From Pseudanabaena biceps (GTDB lineage Bacteria; Cyanobacteriota; Cyanobacteriia; Pseudanabaenales; Pseudanabaenaceae), in assembly GCA_013361095.1 (NCBI GenBank), contig JAATWA010000001.1:1776501-1840500 (forward strand): DNA of 64,000 nt, read 5' to 3'. Numbering within the stretch: position 1 is the first letter of the stretch; each line of letters starts with the position of its first letter. The translations under genes and the position numbers were made by a program. The notes beneath the pieces were generated by a model. The model was not told where the DNA came from. It worked only from the letters and a program-made list of their open reading frames with translations, and searched no databases. This document shows, in pieces, positions 26,645-37,100 of the stretch.

Positions 26645-26684
26645 CAATAAAAAACTGTGGCGCTTGCGCCACAGTTTTTTATTG
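26645..26684. terminator. Hairpin with A/T runs
   Basis: CAATAAAAAACTGTGGCGCT and its complement form a perfect 20-bp palindrome arm pair. The T run on either strand makes it a plausible terminator for the minus-strand GlnQ-like transcript. Confidence 0.8.
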
Positions 26685-26713
26685 TTTCGAGATTTAGCCA
26701 ACTACAGTTAAAG

Positions 26714-26747
26714 CATAAACCCGAAAGAAGGTCGCGGCGCTTCGCGG
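26714..26747. repeat. Truncated class 1 hairpin (left half only)
   Basis: The sequence ATAAACCCGAAAGAAGGTCGC continues GGCGC-TTC-GCG, the left arm and core of the family, but the right arm is missing. The GlnQ-like stop codon starts 4 bases further on. Confidence 0.65.
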
Positions 26748-26750
26748 AAA

Positions 26751-27518
26751 CTAGAGGATTTGAGACAAAAACTTTTTGGTGCGATCCTCTTGAGGATTTT
26801 GGAAAAAATCTTCAGGCTTCGCTTCTTCGACAATTAGTCCACCATCCATAAACACAATGCGATCAGCAACCTCACGCGCAAAGCCCACCTCGTGGGTAAC
26901 TACCACCATCGTCATCCCCGAATCAGCAAGCGATCGCATTACATCCAAAACTTCCCGCACCATCTCAGGATCGAGAGCCGAAGTCGGTTCATCAAATAAC
27001 ATGATTTTGGGCTGCATGGCTAAAGCTCTCGCGATCGCCACTCGCTGCTGCTGTCCACCAGACAGTTGCAATGGATATTTGTTTGCCTGTTGCGAAATGC
27101 CTACGCGCTCTAACAGTTGCATCGCCACTTCTGAAGCCTTAGTCTTTGACCATTTTCTGACCCAAGCGGGCGCAAGGGTAATATTTTGCAAAACCGTCAA
27201 ATGAGGAAACAAATTAAATTGTTGAAATACCATCCCCACTTCACGTCTAACTGCATCGATATTGCGATGATTTTCAGGAGATAGCTCAATTCCATCAATA
27301 AAGATTTTGCCCTGTTGATACTCTTCTAAAGCGTTAAAAGTTCTGGCAAAGGTAGATTTACCAGATCCTGAGGGTCCCATAATTACAACTACTTCGCCAC
27401 GATTGACCGTTAAACTTACACCCTTGAGGACATGGAAGTTGCCATACCACTTATGCACATCATGGGCAGCGATCATTGGTTCTGTCATCGAGGAGGTGGG
27501 CGTTAATGGCTCTAGCAT
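26751..27518 (-). CDS. Polar amino-acid ABC transporter ATP-binding protein
   Basis: A 255-residue GlnQ-type ATPase. Walker A is [12 protein letters not shown]-loop [14 protein letters not shown], signature [15 protein letters not shown], Walker [15 protein letters not shown], and the switch histidine follows in VVVTHEVGF. It should energise uptake of glutamine, histidine or other polar amino acids. No permease or binding protein is next to it. GAGG lies 10 bases before the ATG, inside the 14-bp gap to the upstream beta-helix gene, suggesting one transcript. A truncated hairpin repeat abuts its 3' end. Confidence 0.93.
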   Translation of the reverse strand: MLEPLTPTSSMTEPMIAAHDVHKWYGNFHVLKGVSLTVNRGEVVVIMGPSGSGKSTFARTFNALEEYQQGKIFIDGIELSPENHRNIDAVRREVGMVFQQFNLFPHLTVLQNITLAPAWVRKWSKTKASEVAMQLLERVGISQQANKYPLQLSGGQQQRVAIARALAMQPKIMLFDEPTSALDPEMVREVLDVMRSLADSGMTMVVVTHEVGFAREVADRIVFMDGGLIVEEAKPEDFFQNPQEDRTKKFLSQIL

Positions 27519-27532
27519 TTAGAATTTAAGCC

Positions 27533-29314
27533 TCAAAGACTATTTTGATAGACTACACGGGCATCCAGACCAATTTCCGATCGCATGATTGTTTTTAAAA
27601 CTTCTGCGCGATCGCGATCGGGATAACCCTGCACCATAATAATATTGCCAAATCGTGAAGGAATAATCTTGGCAGTCGGAACTGCACTTTGGACACGATT
27701 GAGAGTTTGCTGATCGTTAGCGGGGATCACCACTAAATAGGGAGATTTATCGATCGCTGGAGTGGGAACTAGGGCTGCAACTCTAGAGTTGTAAGGCACA
27801 GTAGAGGCATTAGGTATAGCAGTGGTGGGGATAGGAGGAATCTCAGGGATCGGTTTAGGCGAAATAGAAGTGGGGATAGAAGTAGGTTGCGATCGCGGTG
27901 GGCTTACAAGTTTCGGCGGAATGATGGGGATCGGTTCGCGATCAATCAATACTTCAGTAGGGGCTGTCAATAAGTTATTAGAACTAGAAGCGATCGCGGT
28001 TTTGGGGATCGTTGTCACTACAGGTTCTGGCGGAATAATTGACTGAGGCATTGACTGAGGCATTGACTGAGGCACTGCTGGCAAAGGCTCAATCAAAATG
28101 CTGTTAGTCGATGGGGGCAAAGCTCTCGGTGGCATTGATGGTGGCGTAAAGCTGGGTTGCGGCGATCGCGTAATCTCAATAGTATTAGTCGGCATCGCAG
28201 GGGATATTGGAGGGACAGCCATAGCTCGCAAAGGCTGACTGGGCAACTCTGGTGCAGGTGATGCGGGTGTATTGCCCTGAAAAGCAATTGAACCTGCCAC
28301 TTTGTCTAGGCTAAGTTGATTGCCAACCGCAACTTGAGTAACCCCAGAATTATTGTTGATATCCTTACCCAGATTATTACGGAAAATATTTTTGCCGAGG
28401 CTGCTAGAAGTCCCCAAATTTGGTGTGGGATAGCCTTTACGATCTTTGAGAATTACTAGACCATTACGCTTATTGTCGGAAATTAAGTTGTTTCGCAGAG
28501 TCGGAGCCGCAAGGTTGGAAATAATAATTCCATCAGTATTATTGATAATGTTGTTGTCAGTTACCTGTACTTGCGACTTCTGACCGATCGCCATCCCAAA
28601 GCCCGTATTTTCAAAAATATTATTACGAATTTCCCCTGTACTACTGCCCACAGCCGACAGCCCATTCGCGCCATTTTTTCTAAATACATTGTCATTAACT
28701 ACAACATCAGATTTCCCTGTCAGAAATAGACCTTCGCGATCGCTATTGACAAAAGTATTATTGGAGATGATGACGCGCTGACCAGCCTCCACCCATACTG
28801 CGGAGCCTCTGGTAATAGGATTCGTCACCGTAATTCCTTCAATTCGAGCATCGTCATTATTGGCAAGAATTGTAATGTTTTGACTAGCAAAAGAAGGGCT
28901 AATAAATTTACCACTGCCTCTAATCAACGTATTAACGCCTCTAACCGATGGCTCACCGCGTAGGGTTACACCTGTGGGGAGACTTAGCGGAAATATTTCA
29001 CCAGTCGCCGAGCTATAAATCCCTTGAGTTAGTTGAATTACTGTGCCTGCTACGGGTTTAGTGGCAAGCGCCGCCGTAATAGACGGATAGGGATTATTGG
29101 GGGAGCCATCGCCACCATTGGAATTCTCTCTTGGGGCAACATAAATCAATACTGCGGTCTGTGGTAATAGATTAGTAATTTCCTGCTGACTAATTTTCCA
29201 TGAATCACTTAGTCCCACAGGATTTGACATAGGTTGGGCAAACAATGGCGGCGCGATCGCTAAAACCGTCATCCCTGTGGCGATCGCACCGAACAAACTA
29301 GGCTGACACCGCAT
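27533..29314 (-). CDS. Secreted right-handed beta-helix protein (DUF1565-like) with Pro-rich linker
   Basis: A 593-residue exported protein. The start at 29312-29314 has AGGG eight bases upstream and gives signal peptide MRCQPSLFGAIATGMTVLA...PLFAQ. The N-terminal domain opens with a DUF1565-like IYVAPRENSNGGDGSPNNPY and PSITAALA, followed by beta-helix turns such as NNTFVNSDREGLFLTG, NDNVFRKNGANGL and RNNLISDNKRNGLVI. A long Pro/Ser/Thr linker includes PQSM repeated three times. The C-terminal 70 residues (YLVVIPANDQQTLNRVQSAV) resemble a SPOR domain that could bind peptidoglycan. Longer starts at 29329 and 29392 are less likely. Confidence 0.82.
   Translation of the reverse strand: MRCQPSLFGAIATGMTVLAIAPPLFAQPMSNPVGLSDSWKISQQEITNLLPQTAVLIYVAPRENSNGGDGSPNNPYPSITAALATKPVAGTVIQLTQGIYSSATGEIFPLSLPTGVTLRGEPSVRGVNTLIRGSGKFISPSFASQNITILANNDDARIEGITVTNPITRGSAVWVEAGQRVIISNNTFVNSDREGLFLTGKSDVVVNDNVFRKNGANGLSAVGSSTGEIRNNIFENTGFGMAIGQKSQVQVTDNNIINNTDGIIISNLAAPTLRNNLISDNKRNGLVILKDRKGYPTPNLGTSSSLGKNIFRNNLGKDINNNSGVTQVAVGNQLSLDKVAGSIAFQGNTPASPAPELPSQPLRAMAVPPISPAMPTNTIEITRSPQPSFTPPSMPPRALPPSTNSILIEPLPAVPQSMPQSMPQSIIPPEPVVTTIPKTAIASSSNNLLTAPTEVLIDREPIPIIPPKLVSPPRSQPTSIPTSISPKPIPEIPPIPTTAIPNASTVPYNSRVAALVPTPAIDKSPYLVVIPANDQQTLNRVQSAVPTAKIIPSRFGNIIMVQGYPDRDRAEVLKTIMRSEIGLDARVVYQNSL
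28040..28076 (-). repeat. Three tandem 12-bp units in the Pro-rich linker
   Basis: The unit TTGACTGAGGCA occurs three times in a row with the last base differing, encoding Pro-Gln-Ser-Met repeats. Such a tract can expand or contract without a frameshift. Confidence 0.85.
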
Positions 29315-29428
29315 ACAGTAAACCCTCATTAACCAACAGATAAGATGCGTAATTGTGCCACTCAAAATACACGAAAAATCAGCCCTGTGCAAAAAAAATT
29401 CAGGCTATAGTAATTTATGCTATGCCCA

Positions 29429-29524
29429 AAACCGAAGAATTGATTGGGGGCGCAAAGCGCCCCCAATCAATTCTTCGGTTTCTAAAAGCTTTGACGCACG
29501 CGCAGCGTGCGTCAAAGCTTTTAG
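29429..29524. repeat. Two abutting hairpins between divergent genes
   Basis: 29429-29481: AAACCGAAGAATTGATTGGG arms with GGGCGC-AAA-GCGCCC core. 29482-29524: CTAAAAGCTTTGACGCACGC arms. They touch with no spacer; the GGTTTT after the second may be the displaced end of the first. Confidence 0.85.
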
Positions 29525-29584
29525 GGTTTTATACGCCTAACTCCACAAACCAAAGCCACCTCCCCATTTTGTTACCCATATTTC

Positions 29585-30277
29585 ATGACCGAAGCTAATT
29601 CTGAAGCAATTCAAAGTCCGATTTATCAGGCGATCGCTGATCGCATTGATCAGATCCGTAGCAGCATTCCTGAAACTGTAAGACTGGTTGCAGTGAGCAA
29701 ATACACTACCGCTGAAGCGATTTGCGCTGCCTATGTCGCAGGTGTGCGCGACTTTGGGGAATCGCGAGTACAGGATGCCAAAATCAAGCAAGAGGAATTA
29801 GCAGACTTAACAGATATCACTTGGCACATGATCGGTAGTCTGCAAAGTAATAAAGCAAAACAGGCGATCGCGCAATTTGATTGGATTCATTCCCTTGATC
29901 GTCTTAGTCTGGCAGAACAATGCGATCGCCTGATCGGGGAGCTAAAAAAGTCACCCAAACTATTGCTACAAGTAAAACTAGCCGAAGATCCTAGTAAATC
30001 AGGTTGGACAGAAGCCGAACTATTTGCCGATCTGCCTAATTTAGCTAAATTATCTAATCTCGATATTGTGGGCTTAATGACAATTTTGCCTCTCGGTTTA
30101 TCTGACGAACAAGCCTATGCGGTATTTTGTCGCGTAGAGAAACTAGCTGCAAAATTGCGATCGCTAGGATGGCATCGTATTCAAGAACTCTCAATGGGAA
30201 TGTCCGCCGACTATGCGATCGCGGCAAGAGCAGGGGCATCTATGATTCGGGTGGGCAATCAGATTTTTAAACTCTAA
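29585..30277 (+). CDS. pipY: PLP homeostasis protein (YggS/PipY family)
   Basis: A pyridoxal-phosphate-binding protein of the alanine-racemase fold that buffers vitamin B6 and amino-acid pools. The 230-residue product shows the PLP lysine Lys39 in LVAVSKYT, then GVRDFGESRVQDAKIKQ, WHMIGSLQSNKAKQ, LSMGMSADYAIAARAG and IRVGNQIF. In Synechococcus the gene follows pipX; no pipX is present here upstream. It is followed on the same strand by sepF and proC, an arrangement also known in Gram-positive bacteria. Confidence 0.95.
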   Translation: MTEANSEAIQSPIYQAIADRIDQIRSSIPETVRLVAVSKYTTAEAICAAYVAGVRDFGESRVQDAKIKQEELADLTDITWHMIGSLQSNKAKQAIAQFDWIHSLDRLSLAEQCDRLIGELKKSPKLLLQVKLAEDPSKSGWTEAELFADLPNLAKLSNLDIVGLMTILPLGLSDEQAYAVFCRVEKLAAKLRSLGWHRIQELSMGMSADYAIAARAGASMIRVGNQIFKL

Positions 30278-30289
30278 AATAACTTGTCT

Positions 30290-30348
30290 AAAAAATAATT
30301 TTAGGGCTTCCATTGCCAACGCTAATAAAAGCCCTAAAATTATTTTTT
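30290..30348. terminator. pipY terminator
   Basis: AAAAAATAATTTTAGGGCTT pairs with AAGCCCTAAAATTATTTTTT around a 19-base loop, 13 bp after the pipY stop. This separates pipY from sepF transcription. Confidence 0.8.
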
Positions 30349-31146
30349 AAATTTTTACTTGTCAATATCACCTAAACCTGCTATAAGTTTAGCGTCTCAG
30401 ACAGAAATTTCAGCCTCTCTTTAGTAAAGTGTCTCTAGAAAGCGCAAAAATCTTTAAGTAAAGGATTATTGCAAAACAAGATATAGGTTTTATTGATACA
30501 ACAAACTACTATTTTTTGTATCTTGGAACACCTTAACTAGAGACAAAAACATTCAAACTCAGAATCCACAATTATCCTATACATAGTCAGGTATCTTAAT
30601 GTTGTGATGTCTATATTTTTCGATAACTAAGATAAATAGGTGACATCAGGGTCTGACAAATACTTTGATTACATTAAATTCAAACCTTTCCATCAAAGCT
30701 TACGATTAGCATCATTTAGACTCACATAGACGAGGTAAGCTCAAACATATTGCATACTGTGGATTCCTCAGTAGTAGTCAAGCTTACCCAATTATTAAAA
30801 ACTTGTTAAAAATCAATCGGTTTTTATATAGTTCTTTTGCATAGTTCAGTCTTTAAATGCTTTGTCAGCGATGGGATTGCTTAAATAAAAGTCTTCTTTT
30901 GTCTTATCTAAAAAAAATAATAACCATATCTAGCTTTTTTGGCTGTTATCGGTTACAGTCTGCGAGTAAATATTTTGTCAACACTGTTTTGTAATGTAAA
31001 GACAACTTAAATGGGCTGATGTAGATTAAGTTTTTAATCTCAAATGGTACTAATTTAAAATGTCTCCTCTATAAAGACAGTTTGATTTTGAACTATACTC
31101 CTCGTCCAAGCCAAACAGAGGAGCCAAACACTAGGAGTTAAATACA
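30349..31146. other. About 800-bp gene-free AT-rich region upstream of sepF
   Basis: No open frame of useful length, no hairpin of the local families and no tRNA-like arms were found. It is the longest stretch without a gene or repeat in the window. It ends with a possible -10 (TATACT near 31097) and a GAG-rich leader before sepF. It may hold the sepF promoters or an unannotated small RNA. Confidence 0.6.
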
Positions 31147-31725
31147 ATGGGAATTTTTACAAAGCTTAAGGATTTTGTTGGTTTGTCTGAAGCTCAAGAG
31201 TACGAATATGAGTACGATGAAGCCTCCAGCCGTGAATATCAAGATATTTACCAAGAAGACAATGGTGCGATCGCTGCCGAACCCGAAGAACAGCCTCGCC
31301 GCAACCGTGAGCGTCCCACAGCTTTGAGAACAACTTCTGACAGCATGAGCAATGTTATTGGTATGCCTGGTGCTGCTAACGGACTATCACAGGTTATGGT
31401 GATGGAGCCTCGCAGCTTTGAAGAAATGCCTCAAGCCATCCAAGCTTTGCGCGAACGCAAATCCGTTGTCCTTAACTTGACCATGATGGATCCAGACCAA
31501 GCTCAACGTGCCGTTGACTTTGTTGCTGGTGGTACTTATGCCCTTGATGGTCACCAAGAACGTATTGGCGATAGCATTTTCCTCTTCGCTCCTTCTTGTG
31601 TTCAAGTCACGTCGCAGTCTTCCGTACTAGACGAAGCTCCTATGTCTCAGCCTCGCGTCGTACGTCCTACTGCACCAGCACCAGCATGGGCAGCCGAAGC
31701 ACCAGTTAGCCGTTTTGCACAATAG
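31147..31725 (+). CDS. sepF: Cell division protein SepF
   Basis: SepF aligns FtsZ filaments at the division ring and can anchor to the membrane. The 192-residue product begins [15 protein letters not shown], an amphipathic membrane-targeting helix, followed by an acidic linker. The conserved core lies at about residues 85-155: [59 protein letters not shown]. The C-terminal tail is Pro/Ala-rich. The gene sits between pipY and proC as in other cyanobacteria. Confidence 0.95.
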   Translation: MGIFTKLKDFVGLSEAQEYEYEYDEASSREYQDIYQEDNGAIAAEPEEQPRRNRERPTALRTTSDSMSNVIGMPGAANGLSQVMVMEPRSFEEMPQAIQALRERKSVVLNLTMMDPDQAQRAVDFVAGGTYALDGHQERIGDSIFLFAPSCVQVTSQSSVLDEAPMSQPRVVRPTAPAPAWAAEAPVSRFAQ

Positions 31726-31779
31726 TTAATTGCTTAGCAATAATTAGTAAATTAAAGCAAGTAAGTTGTTGGTAGAACA

Positions 31780-32574
31780 TTGAAATCTAAGCTCAGTATT
31801 ATCGGTGGCGGTGTAATGGGTGAGGCGATCCTATCGCGCCTTATCGCAAGTAATATTTACCTGCCACCTGATGTCTGTGTTAGCGATCCGATGCCAGAGC
31901 GTCGTGATTTTTTAAGCCAGAAGTACGGTGTACAAGTTACGCCCAATAATTTAATTGCTGCGGAGACAGAGGTGATGATGTTGGCGGTTAAGCCACAGTC
32001 ACTAAATTCAGTGGCGGCTAGTCTTGTCGATGCTCCTGCTCCTTGCATTGTGTCAATTTTGGCTGGTGTAACTTTGTCTCATTTAGAGGATTTATTTCCT
32101 GCTAAGGCAGTTGTCAGAGCGATGCCAAACACACCTGCACAGGTAGGGGCAGGCGTAACTGCGATCGCCCCAAATGCGTTAGTAACCACAGCGCAAATGC
32201 AAGCTGTACATAAGATTTTTCAGGCAGTTGGTACGGTAGTTGAAGTCGCCGAATCATTAATGAATGCGGTAACGGGGCTGTCAGGTTCGGGACCAGCCTA
32301 TGTGGCGCTGATGATAGAAGCGATGGCAGATGGGGGGGTTGCCGCAGGTTTACCGAGGGCGATCGCAATGCAACTAGCTACTCAGACTGTTTTGGGGACA
32401 GCCCAATTACTCACTGAAACTAAATTACATCCTGCTCAACTCAAGGATCAAGTCACCAGTCCCGCAGGTACAACTATCACTGCGATCGCCCAGCTAGAAA
32501 AATCAGGCTTGCGTTCCGCTATGATAGAAGCCGTGCTTGCCGCAACCCGTCGGGCTGATGAGTTAGGTAAGTAG
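31780..32574 (+). CDS. proC: Pyrroline-5-carboxylate reductase
   Basis: Last step of proline synthesis, NADPH-dependent. The 264-residue product has Rossmann motif SIIGGGVMGEAIL, PNTPAQVGAGVTAIAPN, and the substrate/dimer signature GLSGSGPAYVALMIEAMADG, with the C-terminal DQVTSPAGTTITAI. The start codon is TTG at 31780; no in-frame ATG lies upstream before a stop. It begins 54 bp after sepF and is probably cotranscribed with it. Confidence 0.96.
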   Translation: MKSKLSIIGGGVMGEAILSRLIASNIYLPPDVCVSDPMPERRDFLSQKYGVQVTPNNLIAAETEVMMLAVKPQSLNSVAASLVDAPAPCIVSILAGVTLSHLEDLFPAKAVVRAMPNTPAQVGAGVTAIAPNALVTTAQMQAVHKIFQAVGTVVEVAESLMNAVTGLSGSGPAYVALMIEAMADGGVAAGLPRAIAMQLATQTVLGTAQLLTETKLHPAQLKDQVTSPAGTTITAIAQLEKSGLRSAMIEAVLAATRRADELGK

Positions 32575-32682
32575 TTATAGCGCTTTGCGCTCAAACCTGA
32601 ACCAAGAATTTTTTTGAAAGTGTTGCTTTGCAACACTTTCAAAAAAATTCTTGAGGTTCGTTTGATTGAAAAGTGCCGTAAT
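32575..32682. repeat. Class 3 palindromic element, copy 4
   Basis: The left end is TTATAGCGCTTTGCGCTC; the centre is GTGTTGC-TTT-GCAACAC with Ttail arms; the right end is decayed (AAAAGTGCCGTAAT). It abuts the proC stop codon (32572-32574). Confidence 0.8.
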
Positions 32683-32693
32683 ATTTAAAAAAA

Positions 32694-32724
32694 TTTCCGA
32701 GGCTTGCAACGCAAGCTTCGGAAA
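32694..32724. repeat. Hairpin just upstream of purM
   Basis: TTTCCGAGGCTTGC pairs with GCAAGCTTCGGAAA, one mismatch, loop AAC. It ends 27 bp before the preferred purM start and supports not translating this part. Confidence 0.75.
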
Positions 32725-32751
32725 GCTGCTGAAATTGGGAGATTAGAGGTT

Positions 32752-33789
32752 TTGGATTATCGTCAAGCAGGCGTAGACATTGAAGCAGGTCGCACTTTTG
32801 TAGACAAAATTCGTGACTCAGTTGCAAGAACCCATCGTCTAGGAGTATTGGGCGATCTCGGTGGTTTTGGCGGCTGTTTTGAACTGCCCACAGGCTATCG
32901 GCAACCTGTTCTCGTTTCAGGCACAGACGGTGTTGGTACAAAACTAAAAATTGCTCAAGCTGCCAATAAGCATGACACCATTGGCGTTGACCTAGTGGCA
33001 ATGTGCGTCAATGATGTGTTGACTTCTGGAGCCGAACCATTATTTTTCTTGGATTATTTAGCCACAGGTAAGCTTGAACCCGATCAATTAGCAGAAGTGG
33101 TTAAGGGCATTGCTGACGGTTGCCAGATGGCTGGCTGTGCGCTTTTGGGCGGAGAAACGGCGGAGATGCCGGGATTTTATGGTGTGGGTGAATATGACGC
33201 GGCGGGCTTTTGTGTGGCGATCGCAGAGAAGTCAGAAATGCTCAATGGCACACAAGTAAATCTGGGCGATGTGGTAATCGGCTTAGGCAGTTCAGGACTC
33301 CACAGCAATGGCTATAGTCTTGTTCGCAAGATCATCGAAATAAAGAGCTATAGCTGGAATGACAAATTAGCCAAGCCCATTTCTCCAGAAACCCAAGATT
33401 TGACTTTGGCAGAAATATTTCTCACGCCTACCCAAATTTATGTCAAGCCAGTTTTAGCGGCGCTCAAATCAGATTTAGGAATTCACGGACTCGCCCACAT
33501 TACAGGTGGCGGCTTGCCCGAAAACTTGCCAAGATGTCTGAACGAAGGTCAAGCAGTGCAAATTACCAGCCACAGTTGGGAAATTCCACCAATCTTTCAA
33601 TGGTTGCAGGCAGAAGGCGAAGTTCCTGAACTAGATATGTTCAATACTTTTAATATGGGTATCGGTATGGCGGTGATTGTTGATCCTGCCAAGGTTACTG
33701 ATGCGATCGCCTATTTTCAAGCTCAAGGATTTACCACTAATCGGATTGGTGAGATAATCGCAGGTGAGCGATCGCTAGTTTTTGTGTAA
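32752..33789 (+). CDS. purM: Phosphoribosylformylglycinamidine cyclo-ligase
   Basis: Fifth step of purine synthesis: ATP-dependent closure of the imidazole ring to AIR. The product shows [49 protein letters not shown] and [11 protein letters not shown], all standard for PurM. The open frame starts with a TTG at 32704 within a hairpin; the TTG at 32752 gives [13 protein letters not shown], the usual N-terminus, and 345 residues, the usual length, with GGGAG ten bases upstream. The start remains an inference. Confidence 0.95.
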   Translation: MDYRQAGVDIEAGRTFVDKIRDSVARTHRLGVLGDLGGFGGCFELPTGYRQPVLVSGTDGVGTKLKIAQAANKHDTIGVDLVAMCVNDVLTSGAEPLFFLDYLATGKLEPDQLAEVVKGIADGCQMAGCALLGGETAEMPGFYGVGEYDAAGFCVAIAEKSEMLNGTQVNLGDVVIGLGSSGLHSNGYSLVRKIIEIKSYSWNDKLAKPISPETQDLTLAEIFLTPTQIYVKPVLAALKSDLGIHGLAHITGGGLPENLPRCLNEGQAVQITSHSWEIPPIFQWLQAEGEVPELDMFNTFNMGIGMAVIVDPAKVTDAIAYFQAQGFTTNRIGEIIAGERSLVFV

Positions 33790-33831
33790 AAAAATAGCGA
33801 AGTGGTGGGTAGCACCGCTTCACTGTTTTTT
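33788..33831. terminator. purM terminator
   Basis: AAAAAAATAGCGAAGTGGTG pairs with CACCGCTTCACTGTTTTTT allowing wobble pairs, directly at the purM stop; the T run is on the plus strand. Confidence 0.75.
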
Positions 33832-34123
33832 ATAAGCCGATATATTCAGACCTAAAATCTAGATATAGTAAGGTTTTTGATAATCTTCAAGTTTAAAATC
33901 TCACAACTCACTTAGGGTTGCTATATTAGAGATAAGTTTTTATGCGGAATTAAATAGCAAAATCTGAAATTTGCTGTGTGCGCCACAGATTTTGGAACAA
34001 AAAACAAGAGCTAGGGGTGTGAATCGTCGCATAGATTTGAAATAGTGCAGATCAAAATTTTAAACCTAGTTCAAAAACTTCTTGGTTGGGAGTTGAGCAG
34101 AAAGATCTGTAAAAGGCGCAGCA

Positions 34124-37100
34124 TTGGATAAAAAAGTTTACACAATCGACAATTCCATGATTCCAGCCAAAGAGCCATCAAATGAGCCAGCTAGATTAGA
34201 GGCTTTATATCAGTGCAATATCTTAGATACTGAACCAGAGTCAGGCTTTGATGAAGTTACTAAGTTAGCGGCTTATATTTGCCAAACCCCGATCGCAATG
34301 GTTAGCATGATTGACAAGGATCGCCAGTGGTTTAAGTCAAAGGTTGGGATCAAAGAAACTGAAACCTCGCGAAAATCTAGTTTCTGCGCCCATGCGATTC
34401 TTCAAGATGGCATTTTTATAGTCCGTGACACATTACAGGATGAACGATTTGTTGATAATCCTTTAGTCACTGATGAGCCATATATACGCTTTTATGCTGG
34501 TGTACCGATTAAAACTACTGAAGGATACCCCATTGGGACTCTCTGCGTAATTGATCATCAACCCAAAGATTTAAACCAAGATCAGATCAACAATCTCAAA
34601 GCACTTAGTAAGCAAGTTGCCTACATTGTTTCGTCTCGCCGTAGCCTAGCTGACATTAATCACTCGACACTGTTTGCCTCATCAAAGCCAGATTCTCCCA
34701 AAAGAAAATTTATCAGACAGATTGCTCTCTGGACTGGTATCGCCGCTTCGATGGTAATTAGTGTGGGCGCGATCGCATTTGTCAATTTAAAGAATGTTGA
34801 GATTTCAAATCAGTCTTTGATTATGGAACGAGATAGTGCTGACAAAATCAATCGAGCCTTCAGTCATTTAAAAGATTTGAAAGCAGAATTATCAAATTAT
34901 ATTTTATCTGAATCTCCTAACAGCTTAGAAAAATACGAAATATTAGTTACCAAGTTAGAACTGGATTTAGCGACATTAAGAGAAATACCTACAAAGAGTC
35001 TTCTAGAAAAGTCGCTTAGTCAATCATCTCAGCTATCTATTAGCTCTGATCAAAATGTTGTCTTACTAATCGAAAAAATCAACAAAGACATTAATGACTC
35101 TCGCCAAGTACTACAAATTCATCAGTCATCAGGATTAGAAGCATCTCGGCAGAAAATCAAAAATCTCAATCTTGAGAACTCGTTAGATACGATAACCTCT
35201 CAAATAGAAGAAATGATCAAAGCTGGGGATATCAGTTTATTGCAGCAACGGCAATCAATTCAATCGTCAGCCTCCCGCTCTGTGCAATTATCTCTATTTA
35301 CACTAATTTCTACGTTAGGAGTTTTGGGGCTACTCTTTTATCTGGTCAATCATGAAGTAGATACACGTCGTCGCTTAACAACTAGTCTAGAGCAAGAACG
35401 TGATTTTACAGTGGCAATCTTAGATAATGTAGACGCACTAGTAATTGTGCTGGATCTCAATGGTAATGTCATTCGCTTTAATCGTGAGTGTGAGTTAGTC
35501 ACGGGTTATCACTACGAAGAAGTTCGCAATCAAAACTTCTATAAGATATTCCTATCTCCAGAAGATCAAGCAGTCGTTAGTCAAGATCTAGGAACATCGA
35601 CTAGTGCTGAAATTCCTAGATCCTATGAGAACTATTGGAAAGTAAAAGACGGGGAAAAGCGTCTCATTTCATGGTCTACGACCTTACTCAAAAATATCGA
35701 TGGGAAGGCGTCGTTAGTGATTGCCACAGGGCTAGATATTACAGAGCGCAAGCAAGCTGAAGAGGAAGTGAGTTTGCAAAACTGGCGATCGCTCGTATTT
35801 TCTAAGATTACTTTACGGATTCGTCAATCTCTGAATATTGATGAAATTTTGAATACGACTGTTGATGAAATTCGGCAATTCTTAAATTGCGATCGCGTAG
35901 TTATTTATCAATATATTAATGAAGATTGGGAAGGGAAGGTTGTCGTTGAATCAGTGGGTGAAGAATGGATACCTTGTTTAGAAACCGATATTAAAGATGT
36001 TTGCTTTAGAGAAGGACTTTGGGAATCTTATCGGCAAGGACGTAAGGTGGTGCATGATGATGTGATCAATTCCTCAATGCCCCAATGCTATAAAGATTTG
36101 ATGGCTCAGTATCAAGTCCGTGCCAATCTGGTTGTACCAATTTTGGAAAGCGATTACCTCTGGGGTCTCTTAATCGCGCATCAATGCTCAGATTCTCGTC
36201 ATTGGCGCAAATTTGAAGTGGACTTTGTTTCTGAAATTAGCGACCAAGTGGGAATTGCCCTTTATCAAGCAACTTTATTAAAGCAAGAAATCCAAAGACG
36301 CAGACAACTTTCACAACAAAACCTCGAGCTTGAAAAAGCTCGCTATCAGGCGGAAACTGCGACCAAGATGAAAAGCTCATTTTTGGCAACCATGAGTCAT
36401 GAAATTCGAACACCCATGAATGCTGTCTTGGGAATGACGGGTTTATTGGCTGATACACAGCTTTCGTCATTACAGCGTGACTTTGTGGAGACAGTTCGCA
36501 TTAGTGGCGAAAATCTATTGACTTTAATTAATGAAATTCTTGATTTCTCGAAACTAGAAGCCAATGAGATGGAACTAGAGGAGATTGATTTTGATCTGAA
36601 TACCTCTGTTGAAGAAGTGACCGATCTCTTGGCAATGCTGGCGCAGACTAAAGGCTTAGAACTAGCTTCGCTAATTCACCGAGATGTCCCGTTATACTTG
36701 ATTGGAGATGTCGCCAGACTACGGCAAATACTTACTAATCTTGTCAGCAATTCGATTAAGTTTACGGCTACTGGCGAAGTCATTATCAAAGTATCTTTAT
36801 TAGAAGAAACAGAAACATCAGCCAAGATTCATTTTCGGGTGATTGATACAGGCATTGGCATCTCACCTGCGGCGCAAAAGAAGCTATTTAATCCATTTAC
36901 TCAGGTGGATGCTTCAACGACGCGCAAGTATGGTGGCACGGGTCTAGGCTTAGCAATTTGCAAGCAGATCGTTGATCTGATGGGAGGCAGCATTGGCATT
37001 GATAGCGAAGAAGGCAAAGGCTCACAATTCTGGTTTACGATTCCCTTTGCCAAGCAGACTGCTGAAGCGATCGCCAAAATCAAGCCGACTCGCGAAGTCG

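Noticed and set aside
30349..31146. tRNA or known riboswitch in the long gap before sepF
   Set aside because: No T-arm GGTTCGAATC-like sequence, no cloverleaf arms and no recognised riboswitch core were found on either strand by eye.
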